A stretch of 64,000 nucleotides of DNA from Schistosoma haematobium (taxonomy: Eukaryota; Platyhelminthes; Trematoda; Strigeidida; Schistosomatidae). Location: the NCBI RefSeq assembly GCF_000699445.3, contig NC_067195.1, forward strand, positions 52,556,465 to 52,620,464, in the 5' to 3' direction. The position numbers and the translations under genes are program-made. Positions 1 through 12,240 of this stretch are shown here, piece after piece. Every line of letters begins with the position of its first letter. The first letter of the stretch is position 1. The notes beneath the pieces are model-generated. The model searched no databases, was not told the DNA's origin, and saw only the letters and a program-made list of their open reading frames with translations.

Positions 1-2394
1 TTGCTCGACTGCTTATACTGATTATTTGCATGCATGATTGTGTCGCTAAACCATCAATTAGACTGACAAGGTTTTGAGATATTTACTGAATGAGCAACTG
101 ATAGAGAAACATACTGTAATCATCTGTGATGGATGAAGATACCAAGAAAACAACACCATTTAATGGTAATTATAAGTCAATTTGTTGACCGATTTTGTTA
201 ATCGTTTCATTAATTTTATCAGTCATATTACGTGATTGTCAAGTTATGACAATGCTTTATGACGATATCCTGAAACTATTATGTTTAACTAGTTATAGTG
301 TTGATTGAGGATTAGTCAGTGGAAAAATAGGTATTGTTGCTTTAGGTGATTCGAAATCATCAGAAACTTATAACGTTAAAGAATCCGAGACGCCTAATTT
401 AATTATAAATTTCAATTCAGAAATATTCGTTTAATGTTAATTCTAGTAGGCTACGGAGTTTTGATTTTAAACGTTTGTTTAGCCAACAGCTACCTAGGGA
501 TTTAGTTATTTTACTAGTGCGGTTGATAGTACCTAAATTTTTAATCTTATTATCTAAACTATGTTCGCATTTTAGGCTGCTAATATGATAAACTAATCCA
601 TAAACCCAAATACGATTAGCAACAACGACTATGATGGGTTTATTGATAAATGTTAAAGGCGATCCAGATGATTTCTAAATTTAGAAGACATGGAGATATA
701 GTGTAACGTATGTATGGGCCAGGTTAACATGCAGGTTGTTGACGTATATGACAATTTGAAAATAATGAACATGACCAGAAAATAATTTTAAAGTTTAGAC
801 TGCTTGTGAAACTTCGGGCAGGAATATGATGCGTTATAAACATTCCATAAGAAGTTACTGCATTTAGCCTAGGGACACTTACAAATATATAGCAAAAGGA
901 ACCGGAAAACATATACATGTTAAGTAAAAAAAAATCATTAAGTAAAATAGTTGAACTCGCCTGGGTTATTTTTGAAAATTAGATTATTCAGTGGACGACA
1001 TATATAACGCCATTCGTGAGGAGTAGTAATGATCCAAAAGTATCCAGAATAAAACATGCAGTATGGCAATTAATCCCAGGGTGCTTGATGCTGTTGAGGT
1101 TTTTGGGACTTGCTCTGATCAGAACTGAATGAATCCAGATGATTGTGTGTGCCATTGAATGAGCCATCTAAAATGAACTTATGATTGCAGAAAACTTATG
1201 GCTGAAACTCACCGTATGTTTTTAGAGAAGTGTCATCCTTGTTGTTTGGCAATGGAACTCGAAACTTTGAAATTAGGCAGGCAGTGGTCGGAAGAAAAGA
1301 TATTACAGGATAGTGCATAGTTTAAAACAGGATGAGGTGATAAGATAAGGAACACTGAATATTAGATCCATGTAACTATTTAGTCCTTGCTGCATTGTTA
1401 GTCAATGTATATTTGCGTTATTTACAGGTCATATTTGCTAGAGCTTGATGCTTAAACAAGTCTATGTCGCTGAAGCATGTAAATGCTATTAAAGCTTGTT
1501 AACGAACCATCAAAGCTAATTACTTGATATAGACGACCAGTTTTTAATATCGATTGAGCTAGTATATTATGAGAACTAATCAATATAACATTACGATAAT
1601 ACATGTGAGCATCAATCAGAGGACTATTAGAATATTGGGTTAACATAAATATAAAATCGATCGAGAAAGTTAAAGTGGAAATAAGGATTATTTGTAATAG
1701 GTTGCGTTTCTTTAGTCGGGCTTACCAATGTAGAACTATGGTCTACTATGATATTAGTGCTGCTCTAATAATAGACCTAATCCTAAATTTGTAGATTTGT
1801 CATGATATAACTACCTAATCTATAAGATCTTACGTGGAAGTTACACCATCGACTACGCCAACTCACTGTATCGTATCAATTACCAATACATGATGTAGAA
1901 CAAGGTTAGGCTAGAGAAAGAACAATATATTTAATATGAATAGAAGATATAAGGTAACATTCAGAGAGACCACGCCTGCATGACCGAGCCATGCCACTCG
2001 ATCAACTCCAGTCCATTCAATTCATTGTTCGCGCCTTCTCCATTGTTAGGTATTTCTCCGCGTTAAATATTGAATATCTATTTTCTGAGTAGTCTCGTGT
2101 TCACAGCTTTGTGGATTGTGTGGCTATTGTCCAATGCCACTACACTACTCTCCCACCAGAATCAACGTGATGTTGGTTCGATACCAAATTGGATGGGATC
2201 GTCGCGCACCGGAAGTTACCAAGGATAATAAGAATCCTTCGGGTATTGGTAAGCTGAAAGATAAATCAAAAGAAAGGCGGCAGCATCTGGTCGGGAAATA
2301 CATGTAATAATTTTAAAATATCTGCCTTCATGCTTAAAACGCTTGAAATGAAAATTTGGGTGAAGATTATTTGAGCTATAAAAAATGGGGTTAC

Positions 2395-2437
<43 letters not shown>

Positions 2438-3212
2438 CGATGCGTGTTAATAGCCGTTGGTTAATAACTTAACGTATAGGTAGTAAGTATTTTGCGTTTA
2501 GAAATATTAAAGTGATGAATATTGTAGAAATACTAATATTGGTATTAGTTTTGGTTTAAATTATGAAATCAAATAACGATTATAGCGGTAAGTTGTCCAT
2601 ATGAGTTGAATTCCAATTGCATCTGTATTAGTAGGCTAACTGAAGGAACAAAAGTATACCGTGGCGAAGAATTCCAACTAGTGTTCCAGTTAGTTTGATA
2701 CGGTTTATTTAGTTACGGGGAGATTTTCTCAACCTCATTTTTACTTGACCGTGATAGAATTTAGTAATACTACTAATACACATGAATGGTTATCAAAATA
2801 AAATTGAAATACATGAGTGTATTCGTAAGAGACATGCTCTGGACTCAATGTTCTGATCTGCGGCAGACTATTTATTTGTATTTATACTTGCTGGCTGATT
2901 GGGCATACAAGTTAGTTGCAAGTATGCAGTTTATCATAAGGCGGAATACGATTTAATTGAGATATAGTGGTTATAAGTTATTAAAATCAGTTAGGCCTGT
3001 GTTATATTACGAAGTGATGTGGTGCTGCAGATGTATTTAGCTAAATAAGTTTTTACAAGATGATTAAATAGTGAGTGATGCTCATGTGATTATGAGGAGT
3101 ACATAAGTTGCAACCAAGGGAGTACACTCCCAACTCATGTCTATGATAATGGCTTGAACTTTAGTCAGTGTTGGGGTAAATTCGATATTGATGTTTTTAG
3201 TTTGCAGGAGAT
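1..3212. repeat. Array unit 1
   Basis: This is the most divergent of the three copies. Against the other two it has private variants in the 930-1460 and 1900-2050 segments, for example around 955-975, 1195-1235 and 1960-2010. Its internal AAT tract is the shorter of the two complete ones. The unit is placed to start at base 1 only because the window does. Confidence 0.9.
2394..2436. repeat. (AAT)n microsatellite in array unit 1
   Basis: About 14 uninterrupted AAT triplets lie between a GGGGTTAC flank and an AAAACGATGCG flank. The same flanks bound a longer tract in unit 2. Confidence 0.95.
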
Positions 3213-5603
3213 TTGCTCGACTGCTTATACTGATTATTTGCATGCATGATTGTGTCGCTAAACCATCAATTAGACTGACAAGGTTTTGAGATATTTACTG
3301 AATGAGCAACTGATAGAGAAACATACTGTAATCATCTGTGATGGATGAAGATACCAAGAAAACAACACCATTTAATGGTAATTATAAGTCAATTTGTTGA
3401 CCGATTTTGTTAATCGTTTCATTAATTTTATCAGTCATATTACGTGATTGTCAAGTTATGACAATGCTTTATGACGATATCCTGAAACTATTATGTTTAA
3501 CTAGTTATAGTGTTGATTGAGGATTAGTCAGTGGAAAAATAGGTATTGTTGCTTTAGGTGATTCGAAATCATCAGAAACTTATAACGTTAAAGAATCCGA
3601 GACGCCTAATTTAATTATAAATTTCAATTCAGAAATATTCGTTTAATGTTAATTCTAGTAGGCTACGGAGTTTTGATTTTAAACGTTTGTTTAGCCAACA
3701 GCTACCTAGGGATTTAGTTATTTTACTAGTGCGGTTGATAGTACCTAAATTTTTAATCTTATTATCTAAACTATGTTCGCATTTTAGGCTGCTAATATGA
3801 TAAACTAATCCATAAACCCAAATACGATTAGCAACAACGACTATGATGGGTTTATTGATAAATGTTAAAGGCGATCCAGATGATTTCTAAATTTAGAAGA
3901 CATGGAGATATAGTGTAACGTATGTATGGGCCAGGTTAACATGCAGGTTGTTGACGTATATGACAATTTGAAAATAATGAACATGACCAGAAAAATACTT
4001 TTAAAGTTTAGACTGCTTGTGAAACTTCGGGCAGGAATATGATGCGTTATAAACATTCCATAAGAAGTTACTGCATTTAGCCTAGGGACACTTACAAATA
4101 TATAGCAAAAGGAACCGGAAAACATATACATGTTAAGTAAAAAAATCATTAAGTAAAATAGTTGAACTCGCCTGGATTATTTTTGAAAAGTAGATTATTC
4201 AGTGGACGACAATATATAACGACATTCGTGAGGAGTAGTAATGATCCAAAAGTATCCAGAATAAAACATGCAGAATGGCAATCACTTCCAGGGTGCTTGA
4301 TGCTGTTGAGGTTTTTGGGACTTGCTCTGATCAGAACTGAATGAATCCAGATGATTGTGTGTGCCATTGAATGAGCCATCTAAAATGAACTTATGATTGC
4401 AGAAAACTTATAGCTGGAACTCACCGTATTTTTTGAGAAGTGTCATCCTTGTTGTTTGGCAATGGAACTCGAGAATATGAAATTAGGCAGGCAGTGGTCG
4501 GAAGAAAAAATATTACAGGATAGTGCATAGTTTAAAACAGGATGAAGTGTTAAGTGAAGGAACACTGAGAATTAGATCCAGATAACTATTTAGCCCTTGG
4601 TTGCATTGTTAGTCAATGTATATTTACGCTATTTACAGATCATATTTGTAGAGCTTGATGTTTAAACAAGACTATGTCGCTGAAGCATGTAAATGCTATT
4701 AAAGCTTGTTAACGAACCATCAAAGCTAATTAGTTGATATAGACGACCAGTTTTTAATATCGATTGAGCTAGTATATTATGAGAACTAATCAATATAACA
4801 TTACGATAATACATGTGAGCATTAATCAGAGGACTATTAGAATATTGGGTTAACATAAATATAAAATCGATCGAGAAAGTTAAAGTGGAAATAAGGATTA
4901 ACAATAATAGGTTGCGTTTCTTTAGTCGGGCTTACCAATGTAGAACTATGGTCTACTATGATATTAGTACTGCTCTAATAATAGACCTAATCCTAAATTT
5001 GTAGATTTGTCATGATATAACTGCCTAATCTATAAGATCTTACGTGGAAGTCACACCATCGACTACACCAACTCACTGTATCGTATCAATTACCAATACA
5101 TGATGTAGAACAAGGTTAGGCTAGAGAAGGAACAATATATTTAATATGAATAGAAGATATAAGGTAACATTCAGATGGACCACGCCTGCATGGCCGAGCC
5201 ATGCCATCCGATCAAACCCAGTCCATTCAATTCATTGTTCGCGCCTTCTCCATCGTTAGGTATTTCTCCGCGTTAAATATTGAATATCTATTTTCTGAGT
5301 AGTCTCGTGTTCACAGCTTTGTGGATTGTGTGGCTATTGTCCAATGCCACTACACTACTCTCCCACCAGAATCAACGTGATGTTGGTTCGATACCAAATT
5401 GGATGGGATCGTCGCGCGCGGGGGTTACCAAGGATAATAAGAATCCTCCGGGTATTGGTAAGCTGAAAGATAAATCAAAAAGAAAGCGGCAGCATCTGGT
5501 CGAGAAATACATGTAATAATTTTAAAATATCTGCCTTCATGCTTAAAACGCTTGAAATGAAAATTTGGGTGAAGATTATTTGAGCTATAAAAAATGGGGT
5601 TAC

Positions 5604-5685
<82 letters not shown>

Positions 5686-6460
5686 CGATGCGTGTTAATA
5701 GCCGTTGGTTAATAACTTAACGTATAGGTAGTAAGTATTTTGCGTTTAGAAATATTAAAGTGATGAATATTGTAGAAATATTAATATTGGTATTAGTTTT
5801 GGTTTAAATTATGAAATCAAATAACGATTATGCCGGTAAGTTGTCCATATGAGTTGAATTCCAATTGCATCTGTATTAGTAGGCTAACTGAAGGAACAAA
5901 AGTATACCGTGGCGAAGAATTCCAACTAGTGTTCCAGTTAGTTTGATACGGTTTATTTAGTTACGGGGAGATTTTCTCAACCTCATTTTTACTTGACCGT
6001 GATAGAATTTAGTAATACTACTAATACACATGAATGGTTATCAAAATAAAATTGAAATACATGAGTGTATTCGTAAGAGACATGCTCTGGACTCAATGTT
6101 CTGATCTGCGGCAGACTATTTATTTGTATTTATACTTGCTGGCTGATTGGGCATACAAGTTAGTTGCAAGTATGCAGTTTATCATAAGGCGGAATACGAT
6201 TTAATTGAGATATAGTGGTTATAAGTTATTAAAATCAGTTAGGCCTGTGTTATATTACGAAGTGATGTGGTGCTGCAGATGTATTTAGCTAAATAAGTTT
6301 TTACAAGATGATTAAATAGTGAGTGATGCTCATGTGATTATGAGGAGTACATAAGTTGCAACCAAGGGAGTACACTCCCAACTCATGTCTATGATAATGG
6401 CTCGAACTTTAGTCAGTGTTGGGGTAAATTCGACATTGATGTTTTCAGTTTACAGGAGAT
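3213..6460. repeat. Array unit 2
   Basis: This unit is 3248 bp, 36 bp longer than unit 1, and nearly all of the difference is the expanded AAT tract. It carries private variants at about 3993-4000 and 4890-4896 and single-base changes near 4729, 4824, 4969 and 5024, where units 1 and 3 agree with each other. Confidence 0.92.
5604..5683. repeat. (AAT)n microsatellite in array unit 2
   Basis: About 26-27 uninterrupted AAT triplets in the same flanks as the 2394-2436 tract, so the array units differ in repeat number. Confidence 0.95.
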
Positions 6461-8600
6461 TTGCTCGACTGCTTATACTGATTATTTGCATGCATGATTG
6501 TGTCGCTAAACCATCAATTAGACTGACAAGGTTTTGAGATATTTACTGAATGAGCAACTGATAGAGAAACATACTGTAATCATCTGTGATGGATGAAGAT
6601 ACCAAGAAAACAACACCATTTAATGGTAATTATAAGTCAATTTGTTGACCGATTTTGTTAATAGTTTCATTAATTTTATCAGTCATATTACGTGATTGTC
6701 AAGTTATGACAATGCTTTATGACGATATCCTGAAACTATTATGTTTAACTAGTTATAGTGTTGATTGAGGATTAGTCAGTGGAAAAATAGGTATTGTTGC
6801 TTTAGGTGATTCGAAATCATCAGAAACTTATAACGTTAAAGAATCCGAGACGCCTAATTTAATTATAAATTTCAATTCAGAAATATTCGTTTAATGTTAA
6901 TTCTAGTAGGCTACGGAGTTTTGATTTTAAACGTTTGTTTAGCCAACAGCTACCTAGGGATTTAGTTATTTTACTAGTGCGGTTGATAGTACCTAAATTT
7001 TTAATCTTATTATCTAAACTATGTTCGCATTTTAGGCTGCTAATATGATAAACTAATCCATAAACCCAAATACGATTAGCAACAACGACTATGATGGGTT
7101 TATTGATAAATGTTAAAGGCGATCCAGATGATTTCTAAATTTAGAAGACATGGAGATATAGTGTAACGTATGTATGGGCCAGGTTAACATGCAGGTTGTT
7201 GACGTATATGACAATTTGAAAATAATGAACATGACCAGAAAATAATTTTAAAGTTTAGACTGCTTGTGAAACTTCGGGCAGGAATATGATGCGTTATAAA
7301 CATTCCATAAGAAGTTACTGCATTTAGCCTAGGGACACTTACAAATATATAGCAAAAGGAACCGGAAAACATATACATGTTAAGTAAAAAAATCATTAAG
7401 TAAAATAGTTGAACTCGCCTGGATTATTTTTGAAAAGTAGATTATTCAGTGGACGACAATATATAACGACATTCGTGAGGAGTAGTAATGATCCAAAAGT
7501 ATCCAGAATAAAACATGCAGAATGGCAATCACTTCCAGGGTGCTTGATGCTGTTGAGGTTTTTGGGACTTGCTCTGATCAGAACTGAATGAATCCAGATG
7601 ATTGTGTGTGCCATTGAATGAGCCATCTAAAATGAACTTATGATTGCAGAAAACTTATAGCTGGAACTCACCGTATTTTTTGAGAAGTGTCATCCTTGTT
7701 GTTTGGCGATTGAACTCGAGAATATGAAATTAGGCAGGCAGTGGTCGGAAGAAAAATATTATGGGATAGTGCATAGTTTAAAACAGGATGAAGTGTTAAG
7801 TGAAGGAACACTGAGAATTAGATCCAGATAGCTATTTAGCCCTTGGTTGCATTGTTAGTCGATGTATATTTACGCTATTTACAGATCATATTTGTAGAGC
7901 TTGATGTTTAAACAAGACTATGTCGCTGAAGCATGTAAATGCTATTAAAACTTGTTAACGAACCATCAAAGCTAATTACTTGATATAGACGACCAGTTTT
8001 TAATATCGATTGAGCTAGTATATTATGAGAACTAATCAATATAACATTACGATAATACATGTGAGCATCAATCAGAGGACTATTAGAATATTGGGTTAAC
8101 ATAAATATAAAATCGATCGAGAAAGTTAAAGTGGAAATAAGGATTATTTGTAATAGGTTGCGTTTCTTTAGTCGGGCTTACCAATGTAGAACTATGGTCT
8201 ACTATGATATTAGTGCTGCTCTAATAATAGACCTAATCCTAAATTTGTAGATTTGTCATGATATAACTACCTAATCTATAAGATCTTACGTGGAAGTTAC
8301 ACCATCGACTACGCCAACTCACTGTATCGTATCAATTACCAATACATGATGTAGAACAAGGTTAGGCTAGAGAAGGAACAATATATTTAATATGAATAGA
8401 AGATATAAGGTAACATTCAGATGGACCACGCCTGCATGGCCGAGCCATGCCATCCGATCAAACCCAGTCCATTCAATTCATTGTTCGCGCCTTCTCCATC
8501 GTTAGGTATTTCTCCGCGTTAAATATTGAATATCTATTTTCTGAGTAGTCTCGTGTTCACAGCTTTGTGGATTGTGTGGCTATTGTCCAATGCCACTACA
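6461..8600. repeat. Array unit 3, truncated
   Basis: Unit 3 matches the others from its start to a TGCCACTACA motif at 8591-8600 and then stops. The AAT tract and the last ~1.1 kb of the unit are absent. Its variants alternately follow unit 1 and unit 2 along its length (see findings). Confidence 0.92.
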
Positions 8601-9850
8601 GGGTTAACTTAAGGCACGAAAAGATCTTTGCTATACCCCGTTTTTTATAAAGACAGGATTGAGACATAAGGGTATGAACATAACGCATCTGTTGCGAAAT
8701 GGAAATTAGCATTTGGATTAATGTGCTAATTAGTAACTCCTGAAACAATGCATTTTTAGTCAGACGGTTCTAGATGAGCACAAACGAACGCATTGTATTT
8801 GGAATCCGGCATCAGCAGGCATTCAAGTGCAAAATAATCATTACTTCGTTCAGATATCGCACGTGAGCTCTAATGTTACCAATATCGGCAGAGTCATGTG
8901 TAGTGGAAGGATAAAGAAAAATTATGATTATATATGTCAGTAATCTCACAAGCGACTTGGTGTTCTACATAAATCGTCGGTACCAACTCACTGCCGGTGC
9001 AGTTCCCTGATTGTGGCCAGTTCTAGGCATCTGAGAATACCGTCCATGCAACGTTTCAAGGTGAGAATAATTCGATAGATAATAGTTTGCGTTACAGAAA
9101 GAACACTCGAAGTATCTCCTCAAAATACTTCATCGAACAGTATAGTCTTTCCTTTAATCTTTCTGATCTGTGCTTTTAGTTCAATCAACACTACCTCAAC
9201 CATGGTTCTATGCTTATCAGTCTTCTTGGACCAAATCTTTATCGCTTGACTTTGGTTAGGATTAACCTCTATTACTTCAATTTGTTGTTGGGTGTCATAC
9301 GGCTATCGACAATAAATCTTGTCTGACAGGAACGAAATTAATGAAGTAGGCAGTTGTTCATTAATGGACTTTGATGAGCCTGTCGGAACGGTTAACTGTA
9401 ACTTTCCAGATGAATATTTGATTACACTTTTGGGAATTTTCCTTTTGATTCTCTGCTACTCGATCGTTAGTCCTCGACCTTTTTGGCTCGGTCGAAACTA
9501 TTACGTCGACGTGTTGGTCTGATTTGCTTATCTTTAAGACTCAGGAGAGAAGTACTGGTTGCAACACATGTTTCTTTATGTCGTTTGTGGAACTTTGATA
9601 CCAAAGACAGTAATTTAGGGTTAAAGAGCTAATTCGTACTCTTTACTGTAGACGGTTGTGATGGCGGCAAGGTGCTTAACTCAGACAACCAGCATCTGTA
9701 GGGATGCTGCCTCCTAATAACGAAAAGAGGAGGACAGAAAGGGTCGACTTTGAAAGTTTCATACCTCACGTTACCCCTAAGGATTTCCGTCTACAGTAGT
9801 AAGGTCGTTTAAAGTGCGGAGTTAATCCGTCAAAATCTTTCCATAAAGGA
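8601..9850. other. Repeat-like flank right of the array, no gene recognised
   Basis: No convincing exon is visible. A segment at about 8775-8855 resembles one at about 53265-53340 that interrupts a CR1-like element, so at least part of this stretch is interspersed repeat. The small open frame at 9319-9522 has no recognisable motif. Confidence 0.5.
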
Positions 9851-9852
9851 CC

Positions 9853-10107
9853 ATGAGCGACCAACCTCAAACAGTTGTTCCTTGGGCTCTGCAGTCACGC
9901 TCCCAGGTCGCTAGGACCACCTCTAACTCAGTCTCCTCTTCAGACCCCTCAGGAAAATATATCCTTCCACAATATGGGCAGCCGGGCAGTAGTGACCGTC
10001 TTCATACATCTGGGGACACCCAGGGTCGACTTGTTCGCGATCCTATCTCTCCCTCACCTTTTAGTAATTCTCCTATCCTCACAGCTAATCTCTCCTGTGT
10101 GCCCTAA
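9853..10107 (+). other. 84-codon open frame in repeat-like DNA, function unknown
   Basis: A Met-initiated 84-residue frame rich in Ser, Pro, Gln and Thr follows a leader that reads like a transposable-element 5' region. A second overlapping frame of equal length (9875-10129) shows that composition, not selection, could explain the openness. I recognise no domain. It may be the 5' remnant of a LINE or may mean nothing. Confidence 0.2.
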
Positions 10108-10129
10108 TAACACGCACTCTCTAGGCTAG

Positions 10130-11990
10130 TGATTTAAACCTACAGAATATTATTCCTGGACTATTGAGATCACGCTTCAAACTATGTGTTAAGGCTTTTG
10201 ATGTTCGAAACTGGTGTCATGTGGAACAATAGGTTTTTAGCTGGGACTGTAGACTTCGTTTGTTAAATTTAGCCATAGACATGTCTTTATGGATGGCGCT
10301 TTCTTCATCTGACTTTTCTGGGGTTGGCCTCTGTCCAGTATATTCTTTTGTTGAAGGTTTTGTGAGAACTCTCACAAAATACAGTAGTTATTGGAGTCGT
10401 TCCCATGACCTAGTTTCAAAACTGATGAATTCTGTTGATGTGTCCACTACTTATAGCAAATTTTTCCATAAACGTATCGTGTAATGTTAATGATCATATT
10501 CTTAAATGGCAGTTGAATAATGTGTTTGAAGTCTCAGTGCTTTTTCCGAAAAATTGGTTTCTTTTTGACACTCCAGTTTCGAATTGAAGTATACTTTACC
10601 GAAAAGTCAATCGAATCTGGAATAGTGGCTGTTGACTTCCTGGTAGAAATATGTTTTGCAACACCGGATCATTTGCACCTGATTAAGAGTTATTTTAAAA
10701 GCGTACCAGTATTTAGTCGTTAAGATGCCTAAATTTGATAAACAATACCGGTTCAAAGATGACACAGTTACTCGGTTTTCGACAACGCCTTTACACGTAA
10801 CAACTTTATAATCTAAATGTATCAACCTAGTCAAGTCATAAATCAAAAATGAATGGGTTCGAATACATATTTGGAAAGCTACGGATATGTCGGGAAGCGT
10901 TTGGTCTAATGTGGCTGGCAGTCGAACGGCATACCCACTTGTGATCTGGTGACGATGAGTGACCAAGCGATTTCATCTAGTCCTTGTACAGTAAAACCAA
11001 TGAGGTCAGGATTAATAACGAAGACATACAGGACTATTTGTTTTGAGAATTTATTTACCGCCACAAGTTAAAGTGAAGTTGAAGAAATGAAGGGATTCTT
11101 CAAGTTACAGGAGAAAGTAATTGACTTTTAATGGGAGAAGTCATAAAGTACAGATAGAATTTAAATATGCGTAAATTTTAACGTGATTTATGAGTTTCTG
11201 AAGTTAAATGTGGTCCCAGTTTGCAATCCTAACTCTGAACTCCTAGGTAACGTCATTTTAAACACTTCTGAATATAGTACGCTTGTTTTGTTTACCGAGT
11301 AACAATCACTTAACTGACTTGGATTCAGCAAGTGTCCTATTAAAATTGATCATCGAATTACTGGGTTTAAATGTTATTTTATAGACCAGGGACATATGAA
11401 ATCAGATAACATTCGCATCAATGGTCAATTCAAATTAGTTATCTGATAAAGATTATTTTGTAGCCCAAACACTCCTGGACGAACGCAGTAGCTATGTGCA
11501 GAGTGAAGTTCACATACGTCGCAGAGACATGGTTATAAGAGATTTAAACTCATGCATTCAGTCAGAATAAATTTGTTTTGGCCCTCCGACCTGACAGTCA
11601 ACAGAGAACAATAGCTACTAGTAAATGTGATTTACCTGGATGAATGTGACTTAAGCGGAGTACATACTTTCTAAAGAAGGGCGTGATATGACCGGTAAGT
11701 TCAAGTGATTCAAATGCTATCGTACGTCTAGTAGGTTGAGGATACAAGTCTGAACAAGCTATTATAATGAAGTCAAAGTTACCACCCAAATGTCCATGTC
11801 ATCCAATGACTTATGTAAACTCAAGTATTATTTAGATTCAACAGCACAGCATTCCATGAAGTATTTGCCTTCTCTATTAAGATAGCTGACTGGTCAAGCG
11901 TTTAAAAGTACGTAAGTGGTCGGATAACGAGGCAAAACAGAACATGACATCATGACTACTGTTAGAAGTAATGACGATTATTTTGTTGAA
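10130..11990. other. No gene recognised
   Basis: The stretch contains a 119-codon minus-strand frame (10607-10966) with no recognisable motif and overlapping plus-strand frames of similar quality. No splice-consistent exon chain was found. Confidence 0.4.
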
Positions 11991-11999
11991 TCGAATTCA

Positions 12000-12240
12000 A
12001 GACGATGGCCGTGCAACATCGTGGATCGGTGGAAGTTAGACATTAACGCCGATGGATGTTGGTTCAGTGGTCTAGAGGTTGAGTGGTTGCGCGCCAGACT
12101 GAAGGTCATGGGCTCGAGTCCCGTGTGGAGACCGTGGATGCACACTGCTGAGGGGTCACGTACTATGACGAAACGGCTGTCCAGTGCTTCCAGGTTTCCA
12201 GTGGTTGTCGAACACTGATCGGTTCATGATCTCAATTGAA
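12000..12240 (+). mobile_element. tRNA-derived SINE (family A) with hammerhead-like core
   Basis: A tRNA-like head (GGTTCAGTGGTCTAGAGG, then the B-box-like GGGCTCGAGTCCC at 12110-12122) is followed by a conserved body with a hammerhead-like layout and a 3' end reading TTCATGATCTCAATT. The core reads CTGAGGG at 12148-12154, one base off the CUGANGA consensus, then GAAA at 12170-12173. Stem II is changed on both sides (GTCA/TGAC) so pairing is kept. The same family recurs at 25.0, 26.4, 26.6, 27.7, 31.6, 32.0 and 34.5 kb. Confidence 0.8.

Larger units (their letters stand above)
1..8600. repeat. Tandem array of a ~3.2-kb non-coding unit (2.66 copies)
   Basis: Three near-identical copies lie head to tail: 1-3212, 3213-6460 and 6461-8600. 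The last stops about two thirds of the way through, and unrelated sequence starts at 8601. The array is cut by the window start, so its true length and unit boundary are unknown. Copies differ by scattered substitutions, small indels and the length of an internal AAT microsatellite. No reading frame exceeds about 94 codons, and the frames that exist recur only because the DNA recurs, so I call the unit non-coding. It is AT-rich except for a GC-richer block near 1960-2300 (and its copies) that contains an exact Pol III B-box consensus. I do not recognise the family; it could be a satellite, a segmental tandem duplication or part of a chromosome-specific repeat. Confidence 0.95.

Noticed and set aside
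724..918. Short frames recurring in the array (for example 724-918, 3865-4149, 4149-4379, 7396-7626)
   Set aside because: They recur only because the DNA is duplicated. Lengths differ between copies through stops and small indels, and none has a domain or splice context.
5280..5516. 78-codon frame ending in a Lys/Arg-rich stretch in array unit 2
   Set aside because: Unit 1 has only a shorter, shifted version of it and unit 3 is truncated. The alternative start codon and lack of any motif do not support a gene.
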